A stretch of 62,259 nt of DNA from Fomitopsis serialis (Eukaryota > Basidiomycota > Agaricomycetes > Polyporales > Fomitopsidaceae), in NCBI RefSeq assembly GCF_022376445.1, contig NW_025955184.1, positions 1 to 62,259 on the forward strand, in the 5' to 3' direction. The position numbers and the translations under genes were made by a program. The notes beneath the pieces are model-generated. The model had not been told where the DNA came from. It worked only from the letters and a program-made list of their open reading frames with translations, and searched no databases. This document shows positions 10,634 through 22,506 of the stretch, piece after piece; position 1 is the stretch's first letter, and the number at the start of each line of letters is the position of its first letter.

Positions 10634-12753
10634 CTACTCCACCACTTTGGTCCCGCAATCCTGCTCCTCCGGATTCCAGTGCTGGTCAATCTGCTCGAGC
10701 TCGTTTTTGGCGACGTCCCGGACAGACTGGCCGCACTTATTCCTGTAGAACACGATCGACTCGTCGTCATCCACGTAGACGCACTGCGTGAATGAGCGGT
10801 ACAGGGCATAGAACGTGTTCTGGAGTTGCTCCAGTGAGACTCGGGCACGTCGGCGTGGCCGATCGAATTATCACTCACAGTCGAGTCGAAGTTATACTGG
10901 TCCTTGAGGACCTTACGAACGCACTTAGTGATCTCCGGCTGGTTGTCTTCGCCGCAACGTCAATATGCGCTTCAAGCCACTACGGGGGATTGTCACTCAC
11001 AGAACGGGGCGTAGGAGAAGAAGTGGTGGGCCACATGGTCATGCGAAACCTAGCACGCTATGAGCTGACGTTTACGATACCACTGGCTTCCACTCTCACG
11101 TTATGCAAGAAGAACCGGCCTGCCCATCCGAGGAGCGGGCGGTCAACGGTAGCTGCGGCCCCGCGCACCCAGGACCATTCGTCCTTGCGGTAATGAGGAA
11201 TAGTTGGGTCGGAGTGATGGAGGAATGTCAGCATTACTGCAAAGTCACTGCTGTTAGGCATCAAAAAATTGTGCCCGGAGGGTTCGCTCACCGATCCTGA
11301 TAGCACGAGTATGAGAATCGCGACATGATGAGTCGTATGATCACGTCGAGTGTATTGGGGTACTCACCAGTGATTGCAGAGCTGTCACAATCTAACGTCA
11401 ATCCGAGCACGAACCAGAGACAACTGACATACCACGTAGGGAATGAAATAATACATCAAGACTGCCTTTGCACCGTATATGTTTGCCAGCCGGTACAATA
11501 TCCAAACCATCCCGAGAAGACCGATATCCGAGAGGAAAATGCCTAATCCTGCACAGAGTGTCAATAAACGTGCCAGCGAGGGACACTGAAGTCATACTTT
11601 GGTCGGGTCTGAAGATTGCAGAGTATGGTGACAAGTGATTCGTCCCCTTTGGATATCGCTTCGAACCCATGACATTCGTTCTGACAAGCTCTCGTCAGCT
11701 ACCGCTCCCCATCATATCAAGTGTCCTGATATACGTCATGTAAAGCCACCAGCCACTGAAACAAAGCGCATTCAGCATCCCAATTTCATGCTGGTGAAAT
11801 GGATGAGCGAGACGCACGCTCCCTGCATAACAAGCATCCGCGCCACTGTCAAGATGGGCGTCTCATCGAACATCTCCAGGTAGTCGGCCGTGCTGGCCCT
11901 CTCCTTGGGAGGGAGAGGATAATCGTTGCGCTCATATGGCACGTAGTTCTCATCGCGCTCGATGGATGCCACCGTTTTCTAGACAGAAACGAGTTCAACC
12001 GCCACCGCAGGAACCGAGTATTTCGCATGAAACTCACGTGATGTGCGTTGTGGCTCGCCTTCCAGGCAAAGAATGGAGCCATGATGAACTGCACAGACAC
12101 GATGGTCAAGCAGCACGACGCATTTGATCTGATAGTGGGCTTACTGCGTGGTAGAAGTACCCGAGTATATCATTGACATATCGATTGTCGAACAATGTTT
12201 GGTGGCCGAGCTGGATTGTATGAACTAATCTTAGTGTAGCATGAGGAGCGAGCACATGTAGCATACCTCATGCGCTTCAGTGCACCGGAGTGAAATGTCA
12301 GCAAATCCACAGTCTCACAATATACTCCGAAGCCAGCGACCTACCGATACAGAAGAAGCTCGCGAATGAAAGCCCTTGAAACCACCAGTACACCAGCCAG
12401 AGCGTGGTCCGGGCAACATGAACATGCCATGCAGTAGACAAGGGCACGAAGCCACCGAAGTCGCTCGCAAGGATGCGCTCGATCGAGAAGCCATAGCAGA
12501 ATATAGCGACGCAGCACGCTACATCCCGGACGCAGTAGTAGATTGAGAGCCTTGGATTCTTTCGTAGTAGGTGCTTCGGGACTGCATCATGGATCTCCTT
12601 GAGGGTTACGGTCGGGGCACGAAGGGCTTCGACAGCCTGAAGACCACAGATGAAGCCACGGCACAAGTGGCAGTTCCGTCAGTGATGATCAGCAGATACG
12701 CCACAACGGCCGGATACACACCGTGCTCTGTACTCAGGGCCGTCTTCGAACAT
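10634..12753 (-). CDS. delta-12-type fatty acid desaturase (FAD2-like)
   Basis: This is a membrane-bound di-iron acyl-lipid desaturase of the endoplasmic reticulum; the family inserts a double bond, usually at delta-12 of oleoyl chains. After a short first exon (ATG at 12753) comes TLKEIHDAVPKHLL, typical of the N terminus. Histidine box 1 is HELGH, split by an intron between HE and LGH (around 12200-12275). Box 2 is HNAHH, followed by VASIERDENYVP. Later exons read YPKGTNHLSPYSAIF, TFLHHSDPTIPHY, ATVDRPLLGWAGRFFLHN and box 3 HVAHH inside VSHDHVAHHFF. The C terminus has NQPEITKCVRKVLK, FYALYRSFTQC and a final ...GTKVVE with the stop at 10634. All three boxes are intact and I saw no break. At least nine introns are inferred. 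Regiospecificity (delta-12 or delta-15) cannot be decided from sequence alone. Confidence 0.88.
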
Positions 12754-14588
12754 ACCAGAGGAGATAGAGGGGCAGAGAAGTCGAAGAGAACTTTAGAGGG
12801 GCTGCGGTCCGTGGGTGCTTTCGCGTGTAGTGAAATGGGACGGCCTTAAGTACTCGCAGCGCGGTCTGACAGAGACAGGATGATCATGCTATTAAGACGG
12901 ACGCTGTGTTTTATGCACGCCTGAGAGCAGTCCATTGATTTCGGATCGAATACAGGCCGAGAACGGCGCCCATGCTTCGAAAACAGGCCTGTGGTGTCAA
13001 CGTCACGGAGTACTGAGTGAAGGCCGCATGGTTCAATCTCTGCCAGTAGAGGACAGGGGCGTCACCTAGTAAATCATATACTGTTAGTCGACGCCATTGG
13101 GACCATTACAACATGCACTTACGATCATCTACAAGGAGCTAGGTCGGGCAATGCAGGCAGAGTTGAGCGTCACCTTTGGTGGTAGAGTAGGAGACATCAC
13201 CGAAGACTTCCCCGAATCTGAACCTTCATCTTAATCGACCTGCCTAGTGCACCACCTACATTCGGGACAATTGCCCCCGTGCGATTCGCTACGCTCCGGG
13301 GTTCTCATCGCTTCTACCCGTTAACGTTAACGCGTGAGTTATGAATGAATGGAGCGCCCGATCATGCTACGTTTGGCAAAGCCTATCAGCTCTGAAAGGG
13401 AGGCACAGACTCATCGGTGTGGGAGTCCGACGCGCAGGATGGATCTGCCATTGGATCCGCTCTCTGAAGTGGTCAGAGACGATACGACTGTGAGAGGAGG
13501 AACGACGGACATGAAGCTTCCCAGGTGAACGTGCCCGGCAAGCGCCGTAATCCTTCCCATAGTAGTCCATGTGAGAGATCCATAGACACAGAAAAAACTA
13601 GCCCTGCCGAAACATCGTGAGCTGAACGAGTAGCCGAACAACTGGGTAAACCAGGAATGTTGGGACATGAGTAATAGTCCTCCGACAAAGCTACGATCCG
13701 TTCTTCGGGTAAAGTTTGTTCGAATCACCGTTAACTAATCTTACAGGAGACTGATTCTCTCTAGGCAATTCGTTAGCCTATGTGCATGGCGTGACAGAGT
13801 ACTTAGCTTCAACCGACTCGGCGGTGCCAAGCGCTGCGAACTGTCATTAATTCATTGACGATTCATTATGGCAGGGATCAGGAACACCCGACAAGCAATT
13901 CACTTCCATCTTCGAGGCCTCTAGGCCTCAAGGCCTCATGCCTTACGTCTGCAAACGAATCTAATGGAAGATTGAGTCGGTGCGTGTGCATGGTTGAAAA
14001 ATGGTTATCAATGAACGCACCTGACCTGACGGTCATGTCGTCCGAATCGTCCTTGCGACCCCGTCGTGAGGTTTTCTGCGTGGTACACAGAAGTGGTGCC
14101 CATGGTTGTACTTAAGAGCAGCTGGCACACTCACGCGGGGCCACAGTATGGCACTCTGCATGACAACCTCAGGTAGCAAAATTCATTAGCAAAGCCACGA
14201 AATTTGGGGTCACGCAAGTCACGACTGGCGTCTAGCACTCTTACATGGACCTCCCTCCAGACGAGTGGCGACAGAAATGGCGAGTGTCTTGGACGTCGTG
14301 TAGGCTGTGTCAGTTACGAGAGTGTATGGTTCACATAGATCGGTAGTAGGTGAGCATCTTACCGTCCTCCCTCGGCGAGTCGGTACAGAGCGCCTGGATT
14401 CTCGCGCCACCAACTTGTTGAATTTCTCACGACAGGACTCACGTGCCAATTACCGTCTCTTGCCTCCTCCCACCACCGTACAGCAGTACTACGCACCGTC
14501 TCATAGCCCCAGTACCACCGCTTTAGCCAAACCCTCCCTCTCTCCCTGTCGCTGCCGTCGTTAGACAGGACTCGAAGCACTTGCGACC
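12754..14588. other. gene-poor intergenic stretch
   Basis: About 1.8 kb without a supportable gene. It contains a perfect 12-bp palindrome GTTAACGTTAAC at 13320-13331 and a triple AGGCCTC repeat at about 13916-13936. Minus-strand frames at 13411-13728 do not resemble a known protein. Confidence 0.4.
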
Positions 14589-15460
14589 ATGGCGACCCAG
14601 CAAGTCAACCTCTCGATGTCTCAGCTTTCGCTGGATTCTAACGGCTCGGCCAGCGATGCGGAGGATTGGGACCGCTCCATGAACCTCGATACGCAGACAC
14701 CCCGGAATTCTGTCGCGTTTCCTGGTGGGGAGGGAGGGGAGGCAGAGGTAGCGAGTGGACCTGGGCGAGGGCAAGATGGGCAGCCCAAGCGCACGCTGAG
14801 CGAGTTGTTGAAGCTGCATTCGGAGAAGGGGAAGGATGGGACATTTAGTCCTGAGGAAGCGAGCAGAATAGCGGAAGTTCTTGGGCAATGGGTGAGTTCT
14901 TTCGATCGTTTCCGACGCGCCCCTATTGTACGGATTTTTCGCGTTGCTCTTTTGCGCGAGCAGAAATGCACGCGTCTTTCGCGTGCTGCCGTCTCCCGGA
15001 TCGCGTGGGCTTGCTCTTAGGGCACGACGTTCTGTTCTCTGTGCTGGTACATTGATTAATTCGAGCGTATGCGTCTCAACTAGACTCTTAGCGAGGACTG
15101 CTTCGCTTTCAAAATGCGTATTCAAGAGCGTCGGTTCGTGAGCGCTATTCACTGCGCACCCGCGTTTGCATGCGATTGCTGCAGTAATGTGGTCATATCC
15201 GCCCATTACATCCTATGAGATGGACGCTCATCGCGGCTGCTATCAGCCCTGTTCATATTCTTCCCTTGTCATTGATATCGGAACGGAGACTGACTGTCGC
15301 ACCACAGATTAACTCAGGGCCATCGCCATACGAAGGCGAAGACGACTTCTTCGCACGGTCGCAAGACGACTCCGCGTTGGGAAAGCGGACGCCGTCAGCA
15401 TCGTACGATACGACGGGCAGGCCAAGAGGGCAGAGCGAGAGCGTCATCTCCCAGTCATAA
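14589..15460 (+). CDS. small conserved-looking hypothetical protein
   Basis: Two exons, 14589-14891 and 15308-15460, encode about 151 residues. Splicing joins VLGQW to INSGPSPYEGEDDFF in frame, and both sides look like one continuous acidic, Ser-rich protein. The N-terminal part reads MATQQVNLSMSQLSLD; the centre has a likely helix, KRTLSELLKLHSEKGK, then FSPEEASRIAEVLGQW. The tail after DDFFARSQDDSAL is Ser/Thr-rich. There is no membrane segment or signal peptide. I recognise the layout as that of short fungal proteins of unknown function but cannot name it. The intron of 416 nt is long for this window. A tandem decamer repeat sits about 180 bp after the stop. Confidence 0.7.
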
Positions 15461-15637
15461 CGCGCAGCACCTCTGCGCGGAGGCCGGTCCTCACGTTACC
15501 TAGAGAAAGATCAGGGCCTTGTCATCATCATCCTCGGTACGTCTTTCACCTTCGACTTGTTAGTGAGCGTTGGACTGACCTCTCGACCTCTCAAGCCCTT
15601 TGCGACATCCCACCACGATTGTATCACACCGACATTT

Positions 15638-15680
15638 ACGACCTGCCACGACCTGTCACGACCTGCTACGACCTGCCACG
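15638..15680 (+). repeat. tandem 10-bp repeat, four copies
   Basis: Four consecutive units of ACGACCTGYC-type sequence (ACGACCTGCC, ACGACCTGTC, ACGACCTGCT, ACGACCTGCC) plus a partial fifth lie in the probable 3' region of the preceding small gene. Confidence 0.85.
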
Positions 15681-16269
15681 CTTTCCCGCTTTCTGCTCGC
15701 TATCTATGTCTGTATCCTCATCACTCTCGCAACTGTACACTTCGTCTTCGCTATCGAACGACTAATCGCTTCGTGTTCGTGTACATATTGCCTCTAAACT
15801 GCAAAGCCTGTCAAAAGTCGCGTGCCTTGTGAAGTGCAGCAGACAGCTGTTGTCATTAACCGAGTATCTGTCTATGAAGTGTACTGAGGCATGTCTATTT
15901 CACGTTGGGTCTACGTGACTGACAGCACCGGAGCAGGCAGTGAGGAAGTTTGTAGACGACCTCCAAGACATTCTGGGCACAAGGCCACAACGGCAAGCGG
16001 CTAGAACGCGTCAAAATCTCGACTGCGTGAGTATCATTGGTGAGAGAGACTTCTATCGTTTCAGGAATAGCTCTCGTTAAAGTTTTCTTGACAGGGTACT
16101 CGTAATCGCTGCCCTGGAAGGAGGCGGGAAGCCGTAGAAGTGACCTCTCATGACCTACATTGCTTATCCGAACCTGGCCATGGGAAGCTACTCCACCCTT
16201 ACTGCAGGATATATCGTCCATGCAACCTAGAAGCGAGCGCAGGCAGACCATCCCGCTCCTACGCGCACG
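15681..16269. other. intergenic region upstream of the amidase
   Basis: No supportable gene. It should contain the amidase promoter, but no clear TATA box was seen. Confidence 0.4.
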
Positions 16270-18257
16270 ATGTTCTCGTACCTCGCTCACCGCCGCGCTT
16301 GGTGAGTAGTGCAGTCGCATTATCAGATTGCGCCTAACACCACCCAGTTATGCCAAGCAGCAGGAGCGACGCGACCGCATCCAGAGCCTGTCTCCTGTGT
16401 ACCAGGCGCCATTGACATCTATTGAGAAAAACATCCTCTCCAAGCCCGTCGCCGACATTGTCTCGAGCGTCCAAAGCGGCTCACTCAAGCCCAGCGACAT
16501 CCTCCGCGCCTATGGAAAAGCCGCTTTAAAGGCGCACGCGGCGACGAACTGCCTCACCGAGATCTGCATCCCCGAGGCTGAGGAATGGGCGAAGAACTGC
16601 AACACCAAGGGGCCCCTCGCGGGCATGCCCGTCAGCCTGAAGGACGAACACGCCATCGAGGGGTTCGACGCGACCGTGGGGTACTCCGCGTGGGTGGGCA
16701 AGAAGATGAAGAAGGACTCTGCGCTCGTGAGGCTGCTCCGCGCTGCGGGCGCCGTCCCGTACGTGAAGACGAACGTGCCGATCACGATGCTGTCGTTCGA
16801 GTGTGCGAACGAGGTGTTCGGGACCACGACGAACCCGCATGGGAAGGACTTCGCGCCGGGCGGGTCGTCGGGCGGTGAGGCGGCACTGCTTGCGTGTGGT
16901 GGTTCGAGGATCGGGGTGGGCTCGGATGTCGCAGGTTCAGTCCGCATCCCGTCGTGCGTGGCCCGTCTTTTCCTCGCTTGACTACAGCATTGACGGCCCT
17001 GATAGACACTACTCTGGGACGTACACGATCAAGTCGTCGTCCTACCGGTTCCTCAAGTCGGGCAATGCACACTCCAGCATCCCTGGTGAGGAAGGCGTGC
17101 CCGTCTCGTTGTCTCCGATGACGCGGACCCTTGAGGACTTGGAGACGTTTTGGAAGGCCGTCATGAGTATGAAGCCATGGGAGTACGACCATGCGGTGCT
17201 TCCGATTCCTTGGCGCGATTTGGACCTCTCCAACCAGAAAGGGCTTCGTTGGGGCGTTATGTGGGACGATGGTCAGCATTAGGTCCGTCAGCAGAGCGAC
17301 GAGGCTAACGTATGGGCGTTCAGGTGTCGCTGCTCCCTCCCCCGCTTGTCACCGTGCTCTGCATACTGTTGCCAAGACGTTGGAGGCTCGGGGTCATAAA
17401 GTGATATCCATGTTCGTCTTTTGGTAGAGTCGAACATTACATGCGGCTAACGAACTACGCGTTAGCACTCCACCAAGCCCGTATGAAGGTCTCAAACTCG
17501 CCGCTCTATTGCTCATGGCAGATGGCTGTATGTATGCGCTGACTTCAGATACATGCCGTATTCACCTCTTTGTAGGCAAATGCTGCATCGAACCGATTCG
17601 TACTGGCGAGTTCAACGACCCCGGGGTCGTCGAAGCCCTAGCGATGTTCCGCACTCCGCGTATAATCAAGAAACTATACGCGTGGTACCTCCGCTACATC
17701 AAGCGTGATCCACTCTATGCGGACCTGGTCGAGGTTTGGTCCGAGAAGACGGTGCCAGAGTATCTGGCGCTCGTTTCGCAACGAGAGGCGTACAGAGAAC
17801 GCTGGTATGAGTTCATGAATGAACAGGACCTCGATTTCGTCCTGACAGTTCCAAATTCGCTGCCTGCGGTGCCGCACGGAGGTATGAAGGAGGGGTGGAA
17901 AGCATGCGGATATACGTTCCTGTGGAACCTGGTGCGTACTATGTCTTCCCTTCGTCATCATTTGCCCAATTGCTCACCGAGCATGTTGCTCGTCAGCTTG
18001 ACTACACTGCAGGCATCATGCCGGTTACACATGTCGACCGTGTACGCGATGCCTTAGGTGCATTCAAGCCCAGGAATGCCATTGAGGCGGGCCAGTACCG
18101 CATGTACAACGCGGATAAAATGCATGGCTTGCCCGTGGGCGTCCAGGTCGTCGGAAGGAGACTCCAGGAGGAGAAAGTTCTGGAAGGGATGAAGATTATC
18201 CAAAATCTGCTGCGCGAGGATGGAAATGCGTACGTACCTCTTGATCTCATGGACTGA
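16270..18257 (+). CDS. amidase-signature family hydrolase (FAAH-like)
   Basis: Seven exons can be joined in phase: 16270-16301, 16348-16953, 17006-17271, 17324-17411, 17466-17527, 17576-17931 and 17997-18257. The catalytic Lys is K109 in LAGMPVSLKDE, the cis-Ser is S184 in PGGSSGGEAALLA and the nucleophile is S208 in GSDVAGSVRIP. The spacings of 75 and 24 residues equal those of the triad in mammalian FAAH. The C-terminal exon has LLDYTAGIMPVTHVDRV and GLPVGVQVVGRR, also typical. There is no signal peptide, so it is probably intracellular. Members hydrolyse amide bonds of small amides or fatty acyl amides; fungal acetamidases belong here too. The natural substrate is not predictable. The gene appears intact. 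Confidence 0.9.
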
Positions 18258-19084
18258 ATGATGGGCCTTTGAACCGCTGCCGTATATGCGCTTCTTTGTT
18301 GTATAACTATGCCTCGCGAAGCACGCATCGGTCATTCGGAGCTTCTTGCCGCGTAACGTTCTTCTGGCGTTGACAAGTCACGTACAAGGTCGCCGTGACT
18401 GCGTTGCAGTGGCTCTATTCGCAACATGACATTCGAAAACGTCGAACTTAGGATGCGGCAATTCTCGCCTCGAAAAGGAGTCTTGAAGCGGAAAGACTGA
18501 AGCTGACCCATCTACTGAGTACCGTATTTGCGAGAATCCACGTCGTGGTGAGTGGCCCATGTATGTTCACATTCTCATATATGCAAGTAGTCTGGACTCA
18601 CAATACGCTGTAGCATGCTATACTAGTGCTGTGCGAGCGTAACAGCATTGCGGCCATCCGGTCCGCGCCCGACTGTCGCGTCTTCTCCGCATTTACACAT
18701 ACAAATGCTCGCGAAATTGTGATCAACAAGACCGGCCGCGGATGCTATACATGTAGGAATCATGATGCGCAATGCGGGTCGAACCCAATTCATCTCATTC
18801 CAGGAGTCACAGGTCCACGCAGCCACACCGTCCTGCGCGGCCGCGGCCCGCGGCAAAATGTGAGTGCTGCAGTCTTCCCAGAGAGTGTGTCATGGGGCCT
18901 TCCCTCGGAAAGCGCAATTGTGGTTTTCTGACGACACGCAGGTCAGGACACGGTCACCAGAGGCCATCTATAGATACATCTGTGGGCATTCCGTAATGTA
19001 AGGTGACCGTTGCCCTCCGTTGCCTCATGCGATAGTCTGCTTCCGAGTCTGACCCGTGAAAATCTTGGTCACCGACCGCTTTCC
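18258..19084. other. intergenic region between amidase and GH51
   Basis: Only short unsupported frames are present. The right end is the promoter of the GH51 gene. Confidence 0.4.
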
Positions 19085-19092
19085 CATATAAG
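19085..19092 (+). promoter_or_regulatory. TATA box of the GH51 gene
   Basis: The element CATATAAG lies about 40 bp upstream of the ATG at 19128, implying a short leader. Confidence 0.5.
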
Positions 19093-19127
19093 CCAGCAGA
19101 ACTGGTAGGCTTTAGCAGTGGAGAGCC

Positions 19128-22100
19128 ATGGCATCGCTGGGTCTTCGTTTCTTCGGGATCGCTGCTCTTCTGGGCGGTCTGTACGTTCCGGTATGTCATG
19201 CCGTCACGACAGTTACCGTCAGTGCAACTGCAAGCCATACAATCCCCACGACACTCTGTAAGCTCTCGAAGCTTACATTCAGAACTTGGTATCGGGCTAG
19301 TACTAATTAGGCGTCACTCAGATGGCCAAATGTTTGAAGTAAGTCGCTCGTTCTCCGCGCCGTGCGCCATTCCTCATGATTGAGTTCCGCATCTCTCACA
19401 GGACATAAACGTAAGCAGATTCGTTACCTCCTCGCATTGTGCCTTGGGCCACTAACGTCGTACTTCGTTGCTAGCATGTAGGTCCAGCGTCACAATGTCC
19501 ACAGTGAATTCACTGAGCCGTCTTGTAGAGCGGTGATGGCGGGTTGTATGCAGAATGTGAGCGTGCTCTTCTTCCACATCATGTTCCTGATTCGAGCATG
19601 ATGTAGTGTTGCAGAACAGAGCCTTCCAGCAGGTTACCCCAGGTAAGCCAACAGCATAGAGACGTTGAATTAACGTGACTTGGACCACTATGCACTAGGC
19701 GATTCAAGCTCTCTGGATCCTTGGGTGGCTGTCAATGGAGCAGAACTCGAAGTCATCGCGGATACAGACCCAGTGTCCAGTGCACTTCCGAACTCCCTGC
19801 AGGTCACAATACCCTCTGATGCGACCGGCTCAGTGGGATTCAGTAACCCAGGCTATTGGGGTACCTATCAGTCTCACTCCCATCGCAGAGCGGCTCCTCA
19901 TCGTTGTTTGTAGGCATCAAGATGGACCCGTCCTGGACCTATAATGCGTCGCTGTACTATCGCTTCCCGTCAGAGTCCCCGTACTCCGGTACCCTCACTG
20001 TTGGCCTCGAGTCAGACACCGGAGAGGTTTTTGCCTCAAATTCCACGACCATCGACGGCTCGCAGACGTCGTGGGTGAACGTCTTCCTGACGCTGACGCC
20101 CTCGAGTTCTGCGTCGAACACAAACAACAGCTTCTTCGTCACCATCAACGGTTCGGAGGCGGCTGGCGAAACCGTGAACTTCGCCATGTTCTCGTTGTTC
20201 CCACCTACGTACAAGGACAGGCCGAACGGGATGCGTATTGACATTGCTGAGGTTCGACACGTGAATGGCGAGCGTGTTAACCATCGCTGAACTGTGTCGA
20301 TAGACCTTGGCTGCAATGAAGCCCACCTTCTTCCGTTTCCCGGGCGGCAACAATATCGTACGTGTATTCGCTTAAGCCTCAGAACGCTGACATGCTTACG
20401 AGGCGATTGATGGGCTTGTAGGAGGTAGGTTGTAGAGCATTCGGTTCGTATTGCGATGAACACAACGTCAAAAATAGGGCCAATCTTTCGATACACGTTG
20501 GCAATGGAATGCGACTGTCGGCTCCCTCTTGGATAGACCGGGTCGCATGGGCGATTGGGGATATGCGAACACTGAGTGCGTATCATCTCCGGCCAGCCTG
20601 TTGTGCTCACCAACTGAGGGGAGCTCTTCAGCGGTCTTGGTCTTCTCGAGTACTTGACGTTTTTCGAAGACGTTGGTATGGAACCCATCATGGCAGTCTG
20701 GGCAGGTGAGTGTGTGGTGCATAGACATACGGACACTAGCTCACTGGTGGTTCCAGGGTACTCCTTGAATGGAGAGAGCGAACCTGAAGACGCTCTCGCA
20801 CCTTTCATTCAACAGGCCATTGACCAGGTGAGGCCAATGATACTCACCGATGGCACTGTTCCGTCTAACCGTTGATCTCCCTAGATTGAGTTCGTCGTAG
20901 GTGACCCCAGCACGAGCGACGCAGGTGAGAAAGAGATGTAATATGCGTCGGATGCGTGCTCAACGATAATTGTAGCGGCTCTGCGAGCTTCGTTGGGTCA
21001 CCCGGAGCCGTTCTATCTCAACTATGTTGAGATCGGAAACGAGGTAATGGTTACATCTGCACAGGGTTTCGCACATTAACACTTGACCTATGTAGGACTT
21101 CTTTGCGTCCGATTCGTAAGCTTCGCCGGAATTCATAGGGGTTGGCATGAACTGACCGATGCAACGCAGGTATGTGTACAGATGGCCAGACTTTTACGGG
21201 AACCTCAGCGCAGCGTTCCCTGACCTGAGTGCGTCAATATCAATCTGTGTCTTCCGTATCAGTATTCTCAATCAATGTAGCTTTCATCGCAACGACATAT
21301 CCCTTCGACCCCGTCATCTATCCCACGCCTCCGCATTACGATGTGCATGTCTACCAGACGCCAGGCAAGCATCCCGACGTCTGAAGTACAGATGTTTACT
21401 TACCTGCGCCGCGAACAGACTGGTTTATCGAGAACGCTTTCTACTACGATAGCTTTGAGGTGCGTCATGGGGGCCTGAGGTCTAGTGTGAGACTCAACTT
21501 CGCTGTAGCGGAACGGTACAACATACTTCGAGGTCGGTCGAGCCGTGTGTAACTGGATTACCGCTGATTAAAGCGCTTAGGGAGAGTACGCGTCTATCTC
21601 AACCAATGCTAGCAATCTCTACGGAACTCCAGAAGAAGGAAGATTCTTGTATCCGACTATGCAGAGTTCGACAGCAGAAGCCGCCTTCATGACTGGTCTA
21701 GAGCGCAATAGTGACATTGTCTTCGCGGCTTCGTACGCGCCTCTTTTGCAAGTGTGTATTGCTCGAGCCGTAGTGCAGATCGTAGACTGACAAGATCCTG
21801 GAATAGCTCGCGAATGATTCCCAATGGGTGAGTGAGCTGGCTATCAGATCACTGTTCAAGATTCACAAACCATCCGCAGACACCCAATCTCGTCAACTAT
21901 GAGTAAGCCACTCAATCGCTCCCCCACTTACATCCGAAGGCTGATGATCCGTCCAGCGCTGGAACAGTCTACCCGTCCACAAGCTATTACGTGCAGCAGG
22001 TAATTACAGGTCTGAGGTCTGGACGCCCATACTGACGTCAATGATAGCTATTCGCCGTGAACCTTGGCGACGAGTACATACCTAGCACGCTGCCTACGGA

Positions 22101-22437
22101 GGATGGTACACTATTTTGGACCATCTCGCGGAACTCTACTTCTGGAGACACCTTTATAAAGGTATGGATAACAGGCAATGTTCTAGCATCATCCCTGATC
22201 GCCTCCCAGATCGTCAATCCGGTGACAGATGAGCAAGATTTGCTGTTCGACTTGGCCTTCACCACTGTCGCGAGCTCGGGCACCCTGCAGCTCTTCCATG
22301 GTACTCAAAATGACAGCAACACGCCGACGACCCCAGATCTGATAACACCACAAACGAGCACGATCATGACAGGACAAGCGTTCAACTACACGGCGCCAGG
22401 CTACAGCGTCAGCGTCATAGCAGTGAACGCGAGTTGA
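19128..22437 (+). CDS. secreted GH51 alpha-L-arabinofuranosidase
   Basis: The start ATG at 19128 opens a signal peptide (hydrophobic core FFGIAALLGGLYVP, likely cleavage after VCHA). Many short exons follow: YGQMFEDIN, SGDGGLYAE, LLQNRAFQQVTP, then a carbohydrate-binding-like beta region (DPSWTYNASLYYRFPS). The catalytic barrel begins near TLAAMKPTFFRFPGGNN and continues with RWQWNATVGSLLDRPGR and GDWGYANT. The proposed acid/base Glu is in YVEIGNED (about 21025-21042). The nucleophile Glu is in FE-GEYAS, split by an intron, with GEY starting at 21581. A C-terminal beta domain ends at the TGA at 22435-22437. N-glycosylation sites are frequent. The enzyme removes arabinose side chains from arabinoxylan or arabinan outside the cell, fitting a plant-biomass degrader. 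Its 3' end converges on the tRNase Z gene with only 69 bp between stop codons. Confidence 0.9.
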
Positions 22438-22506
22438 TGACATGATCGGGAGACTTGAGCTGGTGGTACGAGGTGTATTAAGGGCTGTATGTACAGTAGT
22501 GCAGCA

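Noticed and set aside
13320..13331. Perfect palindrome GTTAACGTTAAC as a regulatory site
   Set aside because: A single 12-bp palindrome far from any gene start has too little support.
13411..13728. 105-codon minus-strand frame with hydrophobic stretches
   Set aside because: No family signature, no promoter and no joining exons.
19957..20808. 283-codon open frame on the minus strand
   Set aside because: It lies opposite the GH51 exons, is low in family-like features and is explained as a shadow of the coding strand.
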